64,000 nt of DNA from NCBI RefSeq assembly GCF_004522215.1, contig NZ_SDLR01000005.1, positions 93,086 to 157,085 on the forward strand, read 5' to 3'. This stretch comes from Ammoniphilus sp. YIM 78166. GTDB lineage: Bacteria; Bacillota; Bacilli; Aneurinibacillales; RAOX-1. Under the pieces are notes generated by a model. The model was not told the origin of the DNA. It did no database searches and saw only the letters and a program-made list of their open reading frames with translations. A program made the translations under genes and the position numbers. Shown here piece by piece: positions 1-9,518 of this stretch. How positions within the stretch are numbered: the stretch's first letter is position 1; every line of letters starts with the position of its first letter.

Positions 1-42
1 GGCACTAATAATAATGAAAAGAAAATTCCAAAATTCATCCAT
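1..42 (-). CDS. N-terminus of an unidentified protein (cut by window edge)
   Basis: An ATG at 42 on the minus strand follows a strong AGGAAAGGAGGAG ribosome binding site. It opens a frame of 14 codons starting MDEFWNFLFIII that runs off the left edge. The hydrophobic start suggests a membrane protein. It lies 46 bases downstream of the Rieske gene and in the same direction, so it is probably the next gene of the operon. Too short to identify. Confidence 0.5.
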   Translation of the reverse strand, partial: MDEFWNFLFIIISA

Positions 43-88
43 CACTCCTCCTTTCCTAAACCGTTTTTATTTTTGAGTACATATCTGG

Positions 89-460
89 TTAAAGGTGAAC
101 ATAGACGTTATTTTCTTCAATGGAGACATCGTATCGTTCCACGGTCACTTCATAACTCTTCGTCCTCATTTTCGGGTCCACGACCATACACCCGGTCTTA
201 ATGTCGAATTCCCATTGGTGCCAGGGGCACCGCACGATTTCTCCATCGCGTTCGTAATCAAAGTTTCCAGGACCCTTAGAGGTAATGAACGCAGTCTTAA
301 TCCCTTTGCAAAGCGGTGCACCCTGATGCGGGCAAGTGTTGCGGATGGCAAAAAATTCTCCTCCGATGTTGTAAACACCGATGCTTCGTCCGTTCGCTTC
401 AATGATCTTCTTCTCTCCTACAGGTATCTCGGATGCCTTTCCCACTAAATAACCGGACAT
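89..460 (-). CDS. Rieske [2Fe-2S] ferredoxin-like protein
   Basis: A small cytoplasmic Rieske protein of 123 residues. The cluster ligands are visible as C43-P-H45 and C78-P-W-H81, the usual CxH and CxxH pair. There is no signal peptide or membrane anchor. By family such proteins carry electrons to Rieske-type oxygenases or reductases, but no oxygenase alpha subunit is in the window. The start codon overlaps the stop of the upstream amidohydrolase (TAATG), so the two are translationally coupled. The paralogue at 4318-4671 has its ligands at the same residue numbers. The redox partner is unknown. Confidence 0.85.
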   Translation of the reverse strand: MSGYLVGKASEIPVGEKKIIEANGRSIGVYNIGGEFFAIRNTCPHQGAPLCKGIKTAFITSKGPGNFDYERDGEIVRCPWHQWEFDIKTGCMVVDPKMRTKSYEVTVERYDVSIEENNVYVHL

Positions 461-1590
461 TACACCGCCCCTCCCTTTCCCACTCCTCTTGAAGGAAAAC
501 CATACAAGTCAGCTGCATTCTGATAGAAGATTTTTTCCCATAAAGAGTCTTCTAATTTAGGAAAAGCCAACAACGGGGAATCAAAATCCCAATGCGGGTA
601 ATCGCTGCAGAACATGAGTGTCTCATCCGCATAAACCGCATTCATCATTTGGCGGAACATCTCTGGATTCGGCGTGGGCTCCAATGGCTGGGAAGACACT
701 CTCACGTTACTTCGGAAATATTCACTCGGCTTTTTCTTCACCCATGGCGTTTGGAAGCGCAACGCTTTCCAATCTTCGTCCATCTTCCATAAATATGGCG
801 CTAGCCAGAACACGCCGGCCTCCTGAAGAACCACTTTTAGTGTCGGGAATTTTTCGAATACGCCTTCATAGATAAAGCTTGCCAGGTGCGCCGCCATCAC
901 CATGGGTCGGCTAGCCCGGTATTCGGGGTAGTAAGTAACATAACCGGCTCCGGTGTTAGGCCCATTAATGCCGACTCCTTCCATCAGGACATGAATGGTA
1001 AAAGGCAGATTATGCTCCACGCAAGCCTCGTATATCGGATGATACATCCGGTTTCCGTACGGCTTTTCTGCTCCGCTCGAAACGATTACTTGAACCATGT
1101 CCGGATGGGAGCCCACCCGTCGGATCTCTTGTGCTGACTGTAAGGGATCCTGCTTCGGAATAAATATGGACCCTTTCAGCCTGCTGTCCTTCGCTAGCCA
1201 ATGCTCAAATGTATAGTCATTGATGGCCCGGCTCATCGCTGCCGCGTAATCCAAATCAGGCGTGGCTTGGCTTGAGTAATCGCTGCCAGTTAATATTCCG
1301 TACTCGATATCAAATGGATCTAATAATTGTTCTCTCATAAAATCCAGGTCGCTTCCGGGAAAGCCTCCGCCCGGAGGAATGGAGTCGGCCATCTGGCCCA
1401 CTCGGATCCCTCCGTTTAGATACAATGAGCCTGGAAGCCTCCATCCCCACAGATCGATCTGATCGCGATACGCTCGGGGCAAATAGTTCTTGATTTCATC
1501 CAATGGGGTATAGTTATGGATGTCTACATCGATAATGCTTCGTTTCATCTTTGACTTTTTCTCTGATTTCTTGCTTTCGGTCATTTCCAC
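460..1590 (-). CDS. Amidohydrolase-2 family metal-dependent hydrolase/decarboxylase (first copy)
   Basis: A COG2159-type (amidohydrolase_2) TIM-barrel protein of about 376 residues. It has an N-terminal DVDIH metal motif, a central histidine in FTIHV, MAAHLAS followed by the characteristic GVFEKFPTLKVV segment, and a C-terminal SDYPHWDFDSP with the metal-binding aspartate. Relatives include ACMS decarboxylase-type enzymes acting on ring-cleavage acids; the substrate here is not known. The GTG at 1590 is preferred because AGAAGGAG lies 8 bases upstream; a GTG at 1599 sits on the ribosome binding site. It is coupled to the downstream Rieske gene and similar to the pair at 4318-5783. Confidence 0.85.
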   Translation of the reverse strand: MEMTESKKSEKKSKMKRSIIDVDIHNYTPLDEIKNYLPRAYRDQIDLWGWRLPGSLYLNGGIRVGQMADSIPPGGGFPGSDLDFMREQLLDPFDIEYGILTGSDYSSQATPDLDYAAAMSRAINDYTFEHWLAKDSRLKGSIFIPKQDPLQSAQEIRRVGSHPDMVQVIVSSGAEKPYGNRMYHPIYEACVEHNLPFTIHVLMEGVGINGPNTGAGYVTYYPEYRASRPMVMAAHLASFIYEGVFEKFPTLKVVLQEAGVFWLAPYLWKMDEDWKALRFQTPWVKKKPSEYFRSNVRVSSQPLEPTPNPEMFRQMMNAVYADETLMFCSDYPHWDFDSPLLAFPKLEDSLWEKIFYQNAADLYGFPSRGVGKGGAV

Positions 1591-1626
1591 GAGTATCACT
1601 CCTTCTAGTAGAATTATAAGCTCACG

Positions 1627-3078
1627 TTAGGAACCTTTGACGAACACGGTCTTAATCGCGGTAAAGAACTCGATCGCAGCTTGCCCTTGCTCGCGGGAAC
1701 CGGAGCTCGACTGCTTGAGGCCGCCGAACGGAGCCTGCAACTCCACCCCTGCGCTTTCCGCATTGACTCTCACGAGCCCAGCGTCCATATCTTGTATAAA
1801 GGAAAGCATATTACCTATATCTCGGGTGAAAATCGACGCACTTAAGCCATATTGAACATCATTCGCGATTTCCAGCGCCTGTTCGATGGAATCTACCTTA
1901 ATCAGGGCAAGCACTGGCCCGAAGATTTCTTCTTGAGCAATACTCATGCTGGAATTTACATCTTCGAAAACCGCAGGCTCTACAAAAAATCCTTGCTCCA
2001 ACCCGAATCCTTCCGCCCGTTGACCTCCGTGAAGAAGAGTGGCTCCTTCAGCAACGCCTTTTTCAATATAGGATAGTACGGTCTTCAATTGACTTTCACT
2101 TGCACAAGGACCCATCCACGTGTCCGCATCCAACCCATGGCCCACCTTAATTTCTTTTACCTTCGCGAGAAGCTTAGCCTTGAATTCCTCGTACACTTCA
2201 CTTTGAACGATGACTCGGCTGGTTGCCGTACACTTTTGCCCTGTAGACCGCAGTCCTCCGCTGATCGTCGCATCCACTGCTTGATCTAGGTCCGCGTCAT
2301 TGGCCACAATCACTGGATTTTTCCCGCCCATTTCCAGCTGGAATTTTGCCCCTCTCGCTACAGCTCCCAGTGCCACTTGCTTGCCAATCTGATCAGATCC
2401 GGTAAACGAAATACCGTTAATGCCAGGGTGATCTATGATGCCTTGCCCTATCACTGACCCTGTACCCGTAACCAAGTTAAGAACTCCAGACGGCAATCCG
2501 GCTTCGGCAAAGCATTCCACAACTTTCGCCGCCGTTACGGATGTTTCTTGGGCAGGCTTTAACACCACAGTATTCCCATAAATGAGGGCAGGAGCCATTT
2601 TCCATATGGGAATCGCAACGGGAAAATTCCAAGGAGTAATCAGCCCGACGACACCAAGGGGAACACGGGTGGTAAACAGGAGAGCCTCGCTGTCAGTGGA
2701 AGGGATCACGTCTCCATTTTTCCGAAGGCCTTCCCCTGCATAGTAACGCAGGATGGCAATTCCTCTAGCTGTTTCCCCCTTCGCTTCGGGAAACGTCTTG
2801 CCCATCTCCTCGGTCATTGTCTTCGCGATCTCATCCAACCGGCTCTCGAGCACGTTGGCTGCTCGATAGAGCAAGTCTCCCCTTGCTGATCCCGATAATT
2901 TTCTCCACGAGACCTGAGCCTTTTTGGCAGCTTCTACCGCTTGATCCAGCTCCGCTTTTCCCGATTTCTGAACATAGCCTACGATCTCATTTCGGTTGGC
3001 CGGATTCACGCTCGCAATAACTTCATTCGTAGAAGCAGCTGCCCACTCGCCATTAATATAGTTCCTATAAGTTTTCAA
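1627..3078 (-). CDS. NAD(P)-dependent aldehyde dehydrogenase
   Basis: A 483-residue, full-length ALDH-superfamily enzyme that oxidises an aldehyde to its acid. Visible catalytic residues are N151 in TPWNF, K174 in VLKPA, E249 in LEMGGKNP and C283 in TGQKCTA. The closest family feel is the semialdehyde dehydrogenase group (succinate or 2-oxoglutarate semialdehyde), but substrate cannot be read from sequence. The start is TTG with GGGAGG 8 bases upstream. It follows the alcohol dehydrogenase by 23 bases, so alcohol to aldehyde to acid is a plausible sequence of steps in this operon. Confidence 0.92.
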   Translation of the reverse strand: MKTYRNYINGEWAAASTNEVIASVNPANRNEIVGYVQKSGKAELDQAVEAAKKAQVSWRKLSGSARGDLLYRAANVLESRLDEIAKTMTEEMGKTFPEAKGETARGIAILRYYAGEGLRKNGDVIPSTDSEALLFTTRVPLGVVGLITPWNFPVAIPIWKMAPALIYGNTVVLKPAQETSVTAAKVVECFAEAGLPSGVLNLVTGTGSVIGQGIIDHPGINGISFTGSDQIGKQVALGAVARGAKFQLEMGGKNPVIVANDADLDQAVDATISGGLRSTGQKCTATSRVIVQSEVYEEFKAKLLAKVKEIKVGHGLDADTWMGPCASESQLKTVLSYIEKGVAEGATLLHGGQRAEGFGLEQGFFVEPAVFEDVNSSMSIAQEEIFGPVLALIKVDSIEQALEIANDVQYGLSASIFTRDIGNMLSFIQDMDAGLVRVNAESAGVELQAPFGGLKQSSSGSREQGQAAIEFFTAIKTVFVKGS

Positions 3079-3101
3079 TTGATTTCCCTCCCATACTATC
3101 T

Positions 3102-4280
3102 TTATAAATCTTGTAAACTACCAGCGTACGCTTTCTCAATAATCATCTGAATGTCGGCTGCTCGGGTCAGTCGTGGATTCACAAGCACATTTCCGCTTCT
3201 CATCGAGTCTTCCACCAATTTCGGCAGGAGCTCCAAGGAGACTCCTAAATCTTTGATATTGTTCGGGATTTGCATCGCCTGGTTCATCTCCAGGACGGCC
3301 TCGATGGCTTTTTCAGCTGCTTGCATCGGGGATAACCCGGCAACATCCTTTCCTAATGCAACGGCAATATCCCTGAACCGTTCCGGACATGCCGGAAGAT
3401 TGAATTTCATGACAAAAGGCAGCAGGGCTGCGTTGGCGATGCCATGCGGAACATTGAATACGCCGCCAAATGTATGGGAAATCGCATGCACATTCCCCAA
3501 GCGGGACTGGGCAAAAGCAACCCCAGCCATCATGGAAGCGACCAGCATATTTTCTCTCTGCTCGATATCCGTTCCCACGAAATAAGAAGGGATGAGATTT
3601 TCGCCAATCATTTTAATCGCATGGATAGCGAAGGCTTGGCTAATTGGGCTGGAAGCCTTGGATGTATAAGATTCGATCGCATGGGTTAACGCATCCATAC
3701 CGGTTGCCGCTGTAATCGGCTGAGGAAGATTCAGCGTTAGGGCCGGATCCAATATCGCCAGTGTCGGGAACAAGTAAGGACTGATCACTGCCGTTTTGAA
3801 GGAAGTCTCTTTATTCGTCACAACAGTGGAATTCGTCACTTCGCTTCCCGTTCCAGCCGTCGTCGGTATGGCAATGATCGGAAGCGGCGGAACCTCGATT
3901 TTTCCTACCCCTTCATACTCCAGAATATCGCCAGGATTCTTCGCCATGAGGGCAACTCCCTTGGCCGTGTCGATGCTGCTTCCGCCGCCAACCGCAAGTA
4001 CGGCATCGCTTTCATTCTGCTTCAACGCTTGAGTCCCTTTTCGAATCGTTTGCGCGGATGGATTGGGCTCTACCTCATCAAAAATTTCATAGGGCAAGCC
4101 GGCAGACTGAAGAGATCTTTCAATTACTCCTAATAGATTGGCAGCACGCACGCCTTTATCCGTTACGATTAGTACACGGGAAGCGCCTAAATCTCGAATC
4201 AATTCCCCCGTTTTTTCAGCAATACCCTTCCCGCATTCCACTCGCGTCGGCATCAGATACTTGTACGGCAATGATGACAT
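3102..4280 (-). CDS. Iron-containing (group III) alcohol dehydrogenase
   Basis: A 392-residue Fe-ADH family protein with the NAD-binding [13 protein letters not shown] motif near residue 96. The metal-site region HAIESYTS and the HAISHTFGG...VPHGIANA block carry the conserved histidines. Members oxidise primary or secondary alcohols, lactaldehyde/propanediol, butanol or 4-hydroxybutyrate with NAD; the substrate here is unknown. It sits between the Rieske gene (4318) and the aldehyde dehydrogenase, all on the minus strand with short gaps. This supports a shared mRNA and consecutive oxidation steps. Confidence 0.92.
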   Translation of the reverse strand: MSSLPYKYLMPTRVECGKGIAEKTGELIRDLGASRVLIVTDKGVRAANLLGVIERSLQSAGLPYEIFDEVEPNPSAQTIRKGTQALKQNESDAVLAVGGGSSIDTAKGVALMAKNPGDILEYEGVGKIEVPPLPIIAIPTTAGTGSEVTNSTVVTNKETSFKTAVISPYLFPTLAILDPALTLNLPQPITAATGMDALTHAIESYTSKASSPISQAFAIHAIKMIGENLIPSYFVGTDIEQRENMLVASMMAGVAFAQSRLGNVHAISHTFGGVFNVPHGIANAALLPFVMKFNLPACPERFRDIAVALGKDVAGLSPMQAAEKAIEAVLEMNQAMQIPNNIKDLGVSLELLPKLVEDSMRSGNVLVNPRLTRAADIQMIIEKAYAGSLQDL

Positions 4281-4317
4281 CTTGCATTACATCCTCTCGT
4301 TTTGAATTGTTCACCTA

Positions 4318-4671
4318 CTAGATGTGTACTAGAATCCGGTTATCTTCAACAGATACATCATAGATCTTTACCCTATACCGATCAGGATCCGCCAGCGACT
4401 TGCCTGTCTTAACATCGAATTCCCACCCGTGCCAAGGACAAACGAGAATTTCCCCTTCCATGCCGTAAATATATTCATGCGGCTTCGAGGTCAAGGTGGT
4501 TCCGGTAAATTTGCCTTTGCATAACTCCGCTTGTTCATGTGGGCACACGTTGCGGATGGCATGATAATTCTCGCCGTCGAAATAGATGCCGATGCTTCGT
4601 CCTTCGATTTTCATAATCTTGCAGCTTCCTTTTTCAATCTCTCCTACTTCCGCTACCTCGTGTTTTATCAT
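4318..4671 (-). CDS. Rieske [2Fe-2S] ferredoxin-like protein (second copy)
   Basis: A 117-residue Rieske protein with ligands C43, H45, C78 and H81, the same numbering as the copy at 89-460. The two differ by substitution and a few residues in the loop between the ligand pairs. Its start overlaps the stop of the upstream amidohydrolase by 4 bases (ATGA), so it is translationally coupled. No transmembrane segment. It probably serves as electron carrier or stable partner of the adjacent amidohydrolase or of an unseen oxygenase; the sequence alone does not decide. Confidence 0.85.
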   Translation of the reverse strand: MIKHEVAEVGEIEKGSCKIMKIEGRSIGIYFDGENYHAIRNVCPHEQAELCKGKFTGTTLTSKPHEYIYGMEGEILVCPWHGWEFDVKTGKSLADPDRYRVKIYDVSVEDNRILVHI

Positions 4672-5783
4672 ACGAGTTCACCTTCCTTTTCAAGCTGGCT
4701 GCTGTTTAGCTGATAAAGTTCAGCTGCGTTTTCATACCCGATTCGCGTGCGCAAATCCTCCGGTAGTTTATTCAGCACAAAGGTCGGAGTATCATTATCC
4801 CAGTGCGGATAATCGGTCGCAAACATCACCGTTTTCTCCGCCCGCATCATGCGAAGCATCTGGACAAGTTCCTCATTGTTCGGCTCTTCGATCGGCTGCG
4901 TCGTAAAGCGGCAATGCTCGATGATATATTCGCTTGGCTTCTTTTTCAGCCACGGAACTTCCTTGCGCATGCCGAGGAAATTCTTGTCCATTCTCCACAT
5001 TAGATGCGGAACCCATGCCAATCCGCCTTCAACGAAAACAACTTTAAGGGTTGGGAATCTCTCAAACACGCCCTCGCAAACTATGCTGTTCAGCTGGGAC
5101 ATGTGGTGAATAGCCAAAATATTGTGACGTTCAAAATTGGTCGTTGGCGTACCGACGGCAGAAATCGGTGGATTGATCCCATCTCCTTCGCCACCGCCGT
5201 GGAGGGCAAGAACCAAATTATTGCGAACGCAAGCTTCATAGATGGGATAAAAGCGGCGCTGCCCGAAAGGTTCCCGCGACGATACTGTACAAATGGCCTG
5301 AACCACCCTCGGGTGCTTGCCTAGTCGATCAATTTCTTTCGCTGCCAGGATGGGGTCTTGCGTCGCAATGAGGATGGAAGCAAGCCAACGCTCATCTGTG
5401 GGAAGCCAGGTGTCAAACGTATAATCATTGAACGCAGAGGCCACCGCTGCCGCATAGTCCGGATTGTTGTGCGCCGACACGGTAAGCAAGCTCCCGGTCA
5501 GTACCGCTTTGGATATATTGTAGCGATCCAGTGCATCCGTTATGGCAAATTGGGGGTCCGATCCCGGGGGAAGTCCTTTCCCAGGCGCTGCATCCCGGCG
5601 TGATAGAGGAACGGGTTTATAAATAGTAATGGGCAAGGTGGCCTCAGGCTCACTTAATCGCGGCCACCAGACCCGGGGAAGATAAGGCTTCAAGTCGTCA
5701 AAGCTTTTAAGGGTTTGGTGGAAATCACAATCGATCACCCCTTGTTTGAGCACGGATTTAGATTTCTTTGTCGATAACTCCAT
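4668..5783 (-). CDS. Amidohydrolase-2 family protein (second copy)
   Basis: About 371 residues and the likely first gene of the operon. It carries DCDFH at the N-terminus, LALHGGGEG in mid-protein, AIHHMSQ plus GVFERFPTLKVV, and the C-terminal TDYPHWDND motif. It is a clear paralogue of the protein at 460-1590. The ATG at 5783 is chosen because AAAGGAAAGG precedes it at normal spacing; an ATG at 5843 would add a 20-residue tail with no ribosome binding site. As a COG2159 enzyme it would hydrolyse, hydrate or decarboxylate an organic acid; substrate unknown. Confidence 0.85.
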   Translation of the reverse strand: MELSTKKSKSVLKQGVIDCDFHQTLKSFDDLKPYLPRVWWPRLSEPEATLPITIYKPVPLSRRDAAPGKGLPPGSDPQFAITDALDRYNISKAVLTGSLLTVSAHNNPDYAAAVASAFNDYTFDTWLPTDERWLASILIATQDPILAAKEIDRLGKHPRVVQAICTVSSREPFGQRRFYPIYEACVRNNLVLALHGGGEGDGINPPISAVGTPTTNFERHNILAIHHMSQLNSIVCEGVFERFPTLKVVFVEGGLAWVPHLMWRMDKNFLGMRKEVPWLKKKPSEYIIEHCRFTTQPIEEPNNEELVQMLRMMRAEKTVMFATDYPHWDNDTPTFVLNKLPEDLRTRIGYENAAELYQLNSSQLEKEGELV

Positions 5784-6048
5784 ATTTTCCGACCTTTCCT
5801 TTGATGAATTTGGGACATAACAACATTCTAAAAACGGTTTCATTTGTATATAAACTGTGATGTTGCTTGAATAAATAGTATCATCGGCAGGTAAAGAGCA
5901 GGTTAAATGAACATCAAGAATAGATTAAGTTGTAATAATTTTCTTTTGATTTTAGATTCCAACTATTATAATATTGCTCATAGCTATCATTTACTGTTTT
6001 TTGCTAAATTTGAAACCGCTATCTTTAGCGAAATGAGGAGATTTTTCC
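5784..6048. promoter_or_regulatory. Divergent promoter region between amidohydrolase operon and dctP
   Basis: This 265-base AT-rich gap separates the two divergent units. On the plus strand TATAAT at 5967-5972 is a good -10 element, but only a weak -35 (TTTTGA) lies 17 bases upstream. The minus-strand promoter could not be fixed. Co-location suggests the TRAP receptor and the catabolic operon respond to the same compound. Confidence 0.4.
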
Positions 6049-7089
6049 GTGAATAGAGTGACGATTTTAGCAGGGATTGCGATAGGCTTGATTTTACTAA
6101 TCACAGGATGCAATTTTTCAGCCGACTCTCCCGATGAGGGCAATGCAAGGAAGACTTCTGGAATGAAAGAAACGGATAAGATTACGATCAAATTTGCCCA
6201 TCACATGTCCGATAGCAGCGGCAGCGGAACGGCCATTCGAAAATTTGCCAAATTGGTCCATGAAAGAACGAATGGAAAAGTACAAATCGATCTATACCCC
6301 GATGGCCAACTGGGCGGGGAACAGGATGTCAATGAAAACGTAATCACGGGAACCATCCAGATGTCGGAAATTTCTGCCCCCATTCTAGGAGGGCTCTCCC
6401 CTCGCTTTAATTTGCTGAATGTGCCATATCTTTGGGAGAGTAATGAGTTCGCTTATTCCATGTTGCATGGAGAGATTGGCAAGCAACTGAATAATGATCT
6501 CTTGAATGAAAAGGGACTCCGCGTTCTTACCTGGTTTGCGGAAGGCTTTCGCAACGTTTTTTCAGCCGAACATCCGATTCTCACCCTGGAGGATTGGAAT
6601 GGGCTGAAGATTCGTTCCCCTGAATCGGACGCCTACTTCCACGCATTCAACGGTCTCGGAGCCAATCCGTTTCCCCTCGCCTGGCCACAGGTCTATGTAG
6701 CATTAGAAAACAAGGTGGTTGCGGCTGCGGAGGCCCCTTATGATCTGGGTTATACGGGCAAGTTCTATAAGGTAACAAAGCATGTTTCCACAACCCAGCA
6801 TATTTTAATCACCCAAGCCATTGTCATCAACAATATGTTCTGGGAATCCCTTCCGGATGATATTCGCCAGGTGATCCAAGAGACGGCATTAGAAGTCTCT
6901 AAGGACTATTTGGATTATTACCCTGTGCTGGAAGGAGAACAGATGAAAAAGCTGGAAAGCGAAGGGGTCCAAATTCATATGGTCAGCGAGAAAGAAAGGG
7001 CGAGAATGGCCGAAGCGGTGAAGCCGGTTAGGGGCTATCTAGGGGAAAAATACGGAATATCGGATATGATCGTGCAAACGGGAAAATAG
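6049..7089 (+). CDS. dctP: TRAP transporter solute-binding lipoprotein (DctP family)
   Basis: A 346-residue extracytoplasmic solute receptor of TRAP transporters. It starts at GTG behind GAGGAG. Residues 1-22 form a lipoprotein signal ending in a LITGC lipobox, so the mature protein would be anchored to the outer face of the membrane. The DctP fold signatures ...YPDGQLGGEQD and GLKIRSPESDAY...LGANPFPL are present; the arginine in KIRSP is the conserved carboxylate-binding residue. It is transcribed toward the TRAP operon on the other strand, so it may be an alternative receptor for that permease. Ligand unknown, likely an organic acid. Confidence 0.9.
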   Translation: MNRVTILAGIAIGLILLITGCNFSADSPDEGNARKTSGMKETDKITIKFAHHMSDSSGSGTAIRKFAKLVHERTNGKVQIDLYPDGQLGGEQDVNENVITGTIQMSEISAPILGGLSPRFNLLNVPYLWESNEFAYSMLHGEIGKQLNNDLLNEKGLRVLTWFAEGFRNVFSAEHPILTLEDWNGLKIRSPESDAYFHAFNGLGANPFPLAWPQVYVALENKVVAAAEAPYDLGYTGKFYKVTKHVSTTQHILITQAIVINNMFWESLPDDIRQVIQETALEVSKDYLDYYPVLEGEQMKKLESEGVQIHMVSEKERARMAEAVKPVRGYLGEKYGISDMIVQTGK

Positions 7090-7114
7090 GTCGAGGAAAT
7101 GTCCTCGACCCCTT
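7089..7114. terminator. Terminator after dctP
   Basis: A GGTCGAGGA / TCCTCGACC stem (7089-7097 with 7102-7110) is followed by CCTTTT. It overlaps the dctP stop and lies between two convergent genes. Confidence 0.7.
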
Positions 7115-7131
7115 TTGGTAAATCTTGATTC

Positions 7132-8196
7132 TTACTTGCGTACCTTCTCTACCTCATCATACATTTCGCGGACTAGCTCTTCGCCAAGATCCTTGGCAAA
7201 CTTATCAACCACCGGCTGAACCGCTTCCTGCATGTTCTTCTTTTCCTCCGGTGAAATCTCATTGACCTTCATTCCTGCTGCCTTTAAATTATCAAGCGAC
7301 TGGTTCACGTCTGCCCGGTTCGTTTCGCGCTGGAAATCGCGAGCTTCTGCGGCCGCCTCTTCCATAATCTTTTGTTCTTCTGGTGACAGCTGGTCCCAGA
7401 ACTTCTTGCTCACCAAAACGATAAAGGAGGAGTAGAGATGTTCCGTTAGGCTTAAGTACTCTTGAACTTCATTATATTTATCCGATTCGAAGACAGGCAG
7501 CGCATTTTCAGCTCCGTCAATGGTTTTGCTCTCCATTGCGGTAAATACTTCCGTGTAAGGCATTGGAATTGGATTGGACCCCAGTGCCTTGAAAGCACCA
7601 AGATGGATCTCATTCTGCTGCGTTCGAATCTTTAGTCCCTGGAAATCCTTGACTGAAGCGACGGGGTGTTTACTGTTCGTTAGGCTACGCATACCGTTTT
7701 CCCAATAAGCGAGTCCGACTAGATTCTGATCCGGGAGTTTGTCGATAAGCTTTTGCCCGACGGGACCATCCAGAACAGCCGCTCCTTCATCCACGTTAGA
7801 AAATACGAAAGGCAAATCAAAGATGCCAAATTCCTTTATATTCGCCCGAAGGGGCGGAGTTGTCGTGATTGCAACCTCCTGCATGCCGGCTTGCGCGGCT
7901 TCGATCATCTTCTTCTCATCCCCGAGCTGGCCGGAATAGAAGGGCTGGACCTTCATCAAGCCTCCGCTCTTTTGCTCCACTAGCTCGGCAAACTTTTTTA
8001 AGCCTTTGCCTGTCGAGTGATCTTGCTGCAGAACAATTCCAGCTTTGACCGTCCTCTTTTGAATGCTGTTGGCAGCTTCTTGGCTTGCCCCTGCTTCGCT
8101 GGCATTTCCCGCGTTGTTTCCGGCCCCGCATCCTCCAAGAAGAAGCAAGCTCGGGATCACCAAACTAATCGTTAAGTTTTTTGCCCATTTTTTCAT
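7132..8196 (-). CDS. dctP: TRAP transporter solute-binding lipoprotein (DctP family)
   Basis: A 354-residue TRAP receptor with a lipoprotein signal (LLLGGCG) and an Ala/Ser/Gln-rich linker before the folded domain. DctP signatures are PFYSGQLGDEKKMIEA and GLKIRTQQNEIH...LGSNPIPMPYTEVFTAMES. It is the last gene of the minus-strand operon hydrolase-dctQ-dctM-dctP, which identifies it as the cognate receptor of this permease. The ligand could be an unsaturated uronide or other acid sugar, given the GH88-like gene upstream; that is inference from context. Confidence 0.92.
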   Translation of the reverse strand: MKKWAKNLTISLVIPSLLLLGGCGAGNNAGNASEAGASQEAANSIQKRTVKAGIVLQQDHSTGKGLKKFAELVEQKSGGLMKVQPFYSGQLGDEKKMIEAAQAGMQEVAITTTPPLRANIKEFGIFDLPFVFSNVDEGAAVLDGPVGQKLIDKLPDQNLVGLAYWENGMRSLTNSKHPVASVKDFQGLKIRTQQNEIHLGAFKALGSNPIPMPYTEVFTAMESKTIDGAENALPVFESDKYNEVQEYLSLTEHLYSSFIVLVSKKFWDQLSPEEQKIMEEAAAEARDFQRETNRADVNQSLDNLKAAGMKVNEISPEEKKNMQEAVQPVVDKFAKDLGEELVREMYDEVEKVRK

Positions 8197-8240
8197 GATT
8201 ATTCCTCCTCAATTTTTGGTTTTTATTCAGCCTTCCCAAA

Positions 8241-9518
8241 CTACGTCAGCCAGCCCAGCGGGACCGTCACAATGGAAGGGAACAGAATCAGCAAGATTAA
8301 AATTAACACTTCCACCAGCAAGAACGGCCATATTCCCTTGATCACATCTTCCATACCGATCTTTCCTACTCCGCAAGCGACATTGAGCACCGTCCCTACC
8401 GGTGGAGTAATTAATCCAATGCAGCAATTCAATATGAACAGCACACCGAAATAGATCGGATCAATTCCCGCCTCCAATATGATCGGCATGAGGACGGGAG
8501 TCAAAATTAGGATTGAAGGCACGATATCCATGGCCATCCCTACAAGAAATACCAATAGATTGATGGCCAACAAGAGTAACAATGGTTTCTCCATCAGTGG
8601 TCCAAGCATTTCGGTGATGGCTGCCGGAATGTTTGCCACCGTAATAAGCCAAGCCGAAACCAGGGCCGCTGCAGCTAGGAACATCACGACACTCGTCGTT
8701 TTCGCCGAAGTTACCAATACCTGATAGAGTTCACGGATCTTGAGCTCACGGTAAACAACAAGCCCGACAAACAAGGCATAGAATACGGCAACAACCGCGG
8801 CTTCCGTTGGAGTAAAAATCCCTCCCCGCAATCCGCCGACGATGATGACCGGCAAGAGAAGCGCCCATACCGCCTGTCTGGTGGCTACCCACATTTCTTT
8901 TGCGGATTTCTTCGGGAACACTTGAACCTTATCTTTTCGAACGACAATAGTCCAAGCGATGACTAATGCCAAACCAATGAGAAGACCCGGAACAATCCCC
9001 GCCATAAACAGCTTGGTAATGGATACTCCGCTGGTCACCCCGAAGATGATCATCGGGATGCTGGGAGGAATGATCGGCGCAATGATCCCTCCCGCTGCGA
9101 TTAAGCCGGTGGAACGGTTTCGGTCATAACCGGCCTTCACCATCATGGGGATCAGAATCGCTCCAAGTGCCGCCGTATCGGCAACCGCAGAACCGGAGAG
9201 CCCGGCAAAGAGCACACCAGCCATGATGGCAACATAGCCCAACCCGCCTCGAATATGTCCGACAAGAGACATCGCGAAATTTACGATCCGTTTGGAAATC
9301 CCTCCCGCATTCATCAATTCCCCAGCGAGGATGAAAAAGGGAATGGCAATGAGGGGGAAATTATCCGCACCGCTAATCAGATTTTGCGCGATGATCTGGC
9401 TGTCAAACAAATCCAAAAAATACATTAAGGTGACCCCGCTGAACAATAAGGCGAATGCAATAGGCATTCCGAGTGCCATGGCGCCGAGCAATGATCCTAA
9501 AAAAACGCCTAATGTCAT
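8241..9518 (-). CDS. dctM: TRAP transporter large permease (DctM)
   Basis: A 425-residue polytopic protein of the IT superfamily, the sodium-coupled transport subunit of a TRAP system. It shows the DctM hallmarks FILAGELMNAGGISKRIV near residue 62 and GLSGSAVADTAALGAILIP near residue 104, and about twelve hydrophobic segments. It overlaps dctQ by 4 bases, indicating translational coupling. It acts with DctQ and the DctP lipoprotein in the cytoplasmic membrane. Confidence 0.95.
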   Translation of the reverse strand: MTLGVFLGSLLGAMALGMPIAFALLFSGVTLMYFLDLFDSQIIAQNLISGADNFPLIAIPFFILAGELMNAGGISKRIVNFAMSLVGHIRGGLGYVAIMAGVLFAGLSGSAVADTAALGAILIPMMVKAGYDRNRSTGLIAAGGIIAPIIPPSIPMIIFGVTSGVSITKLFMAGIVPGLLIGLALVIAWTIVVRKDKVQVFPKKSAKEMWVATRQAVWALLLPVIIVGGLRGGIFTPTEAAVVAVFYALFVGLVVYRELKIRELYQVLVTSAKTTSVVMFLAAAALVSAWLITVANIPAAITEMLGPLMEKPLLLLLAINLLVFLVGMAMDIVPSILILTPVLMPIILEAGIDPIYFGVLFILNCCIGLITPPVGTVLNVACGVGKIGMEDVIKGIWPFLLVEVLILILLILFPSIVTVPLGWLT

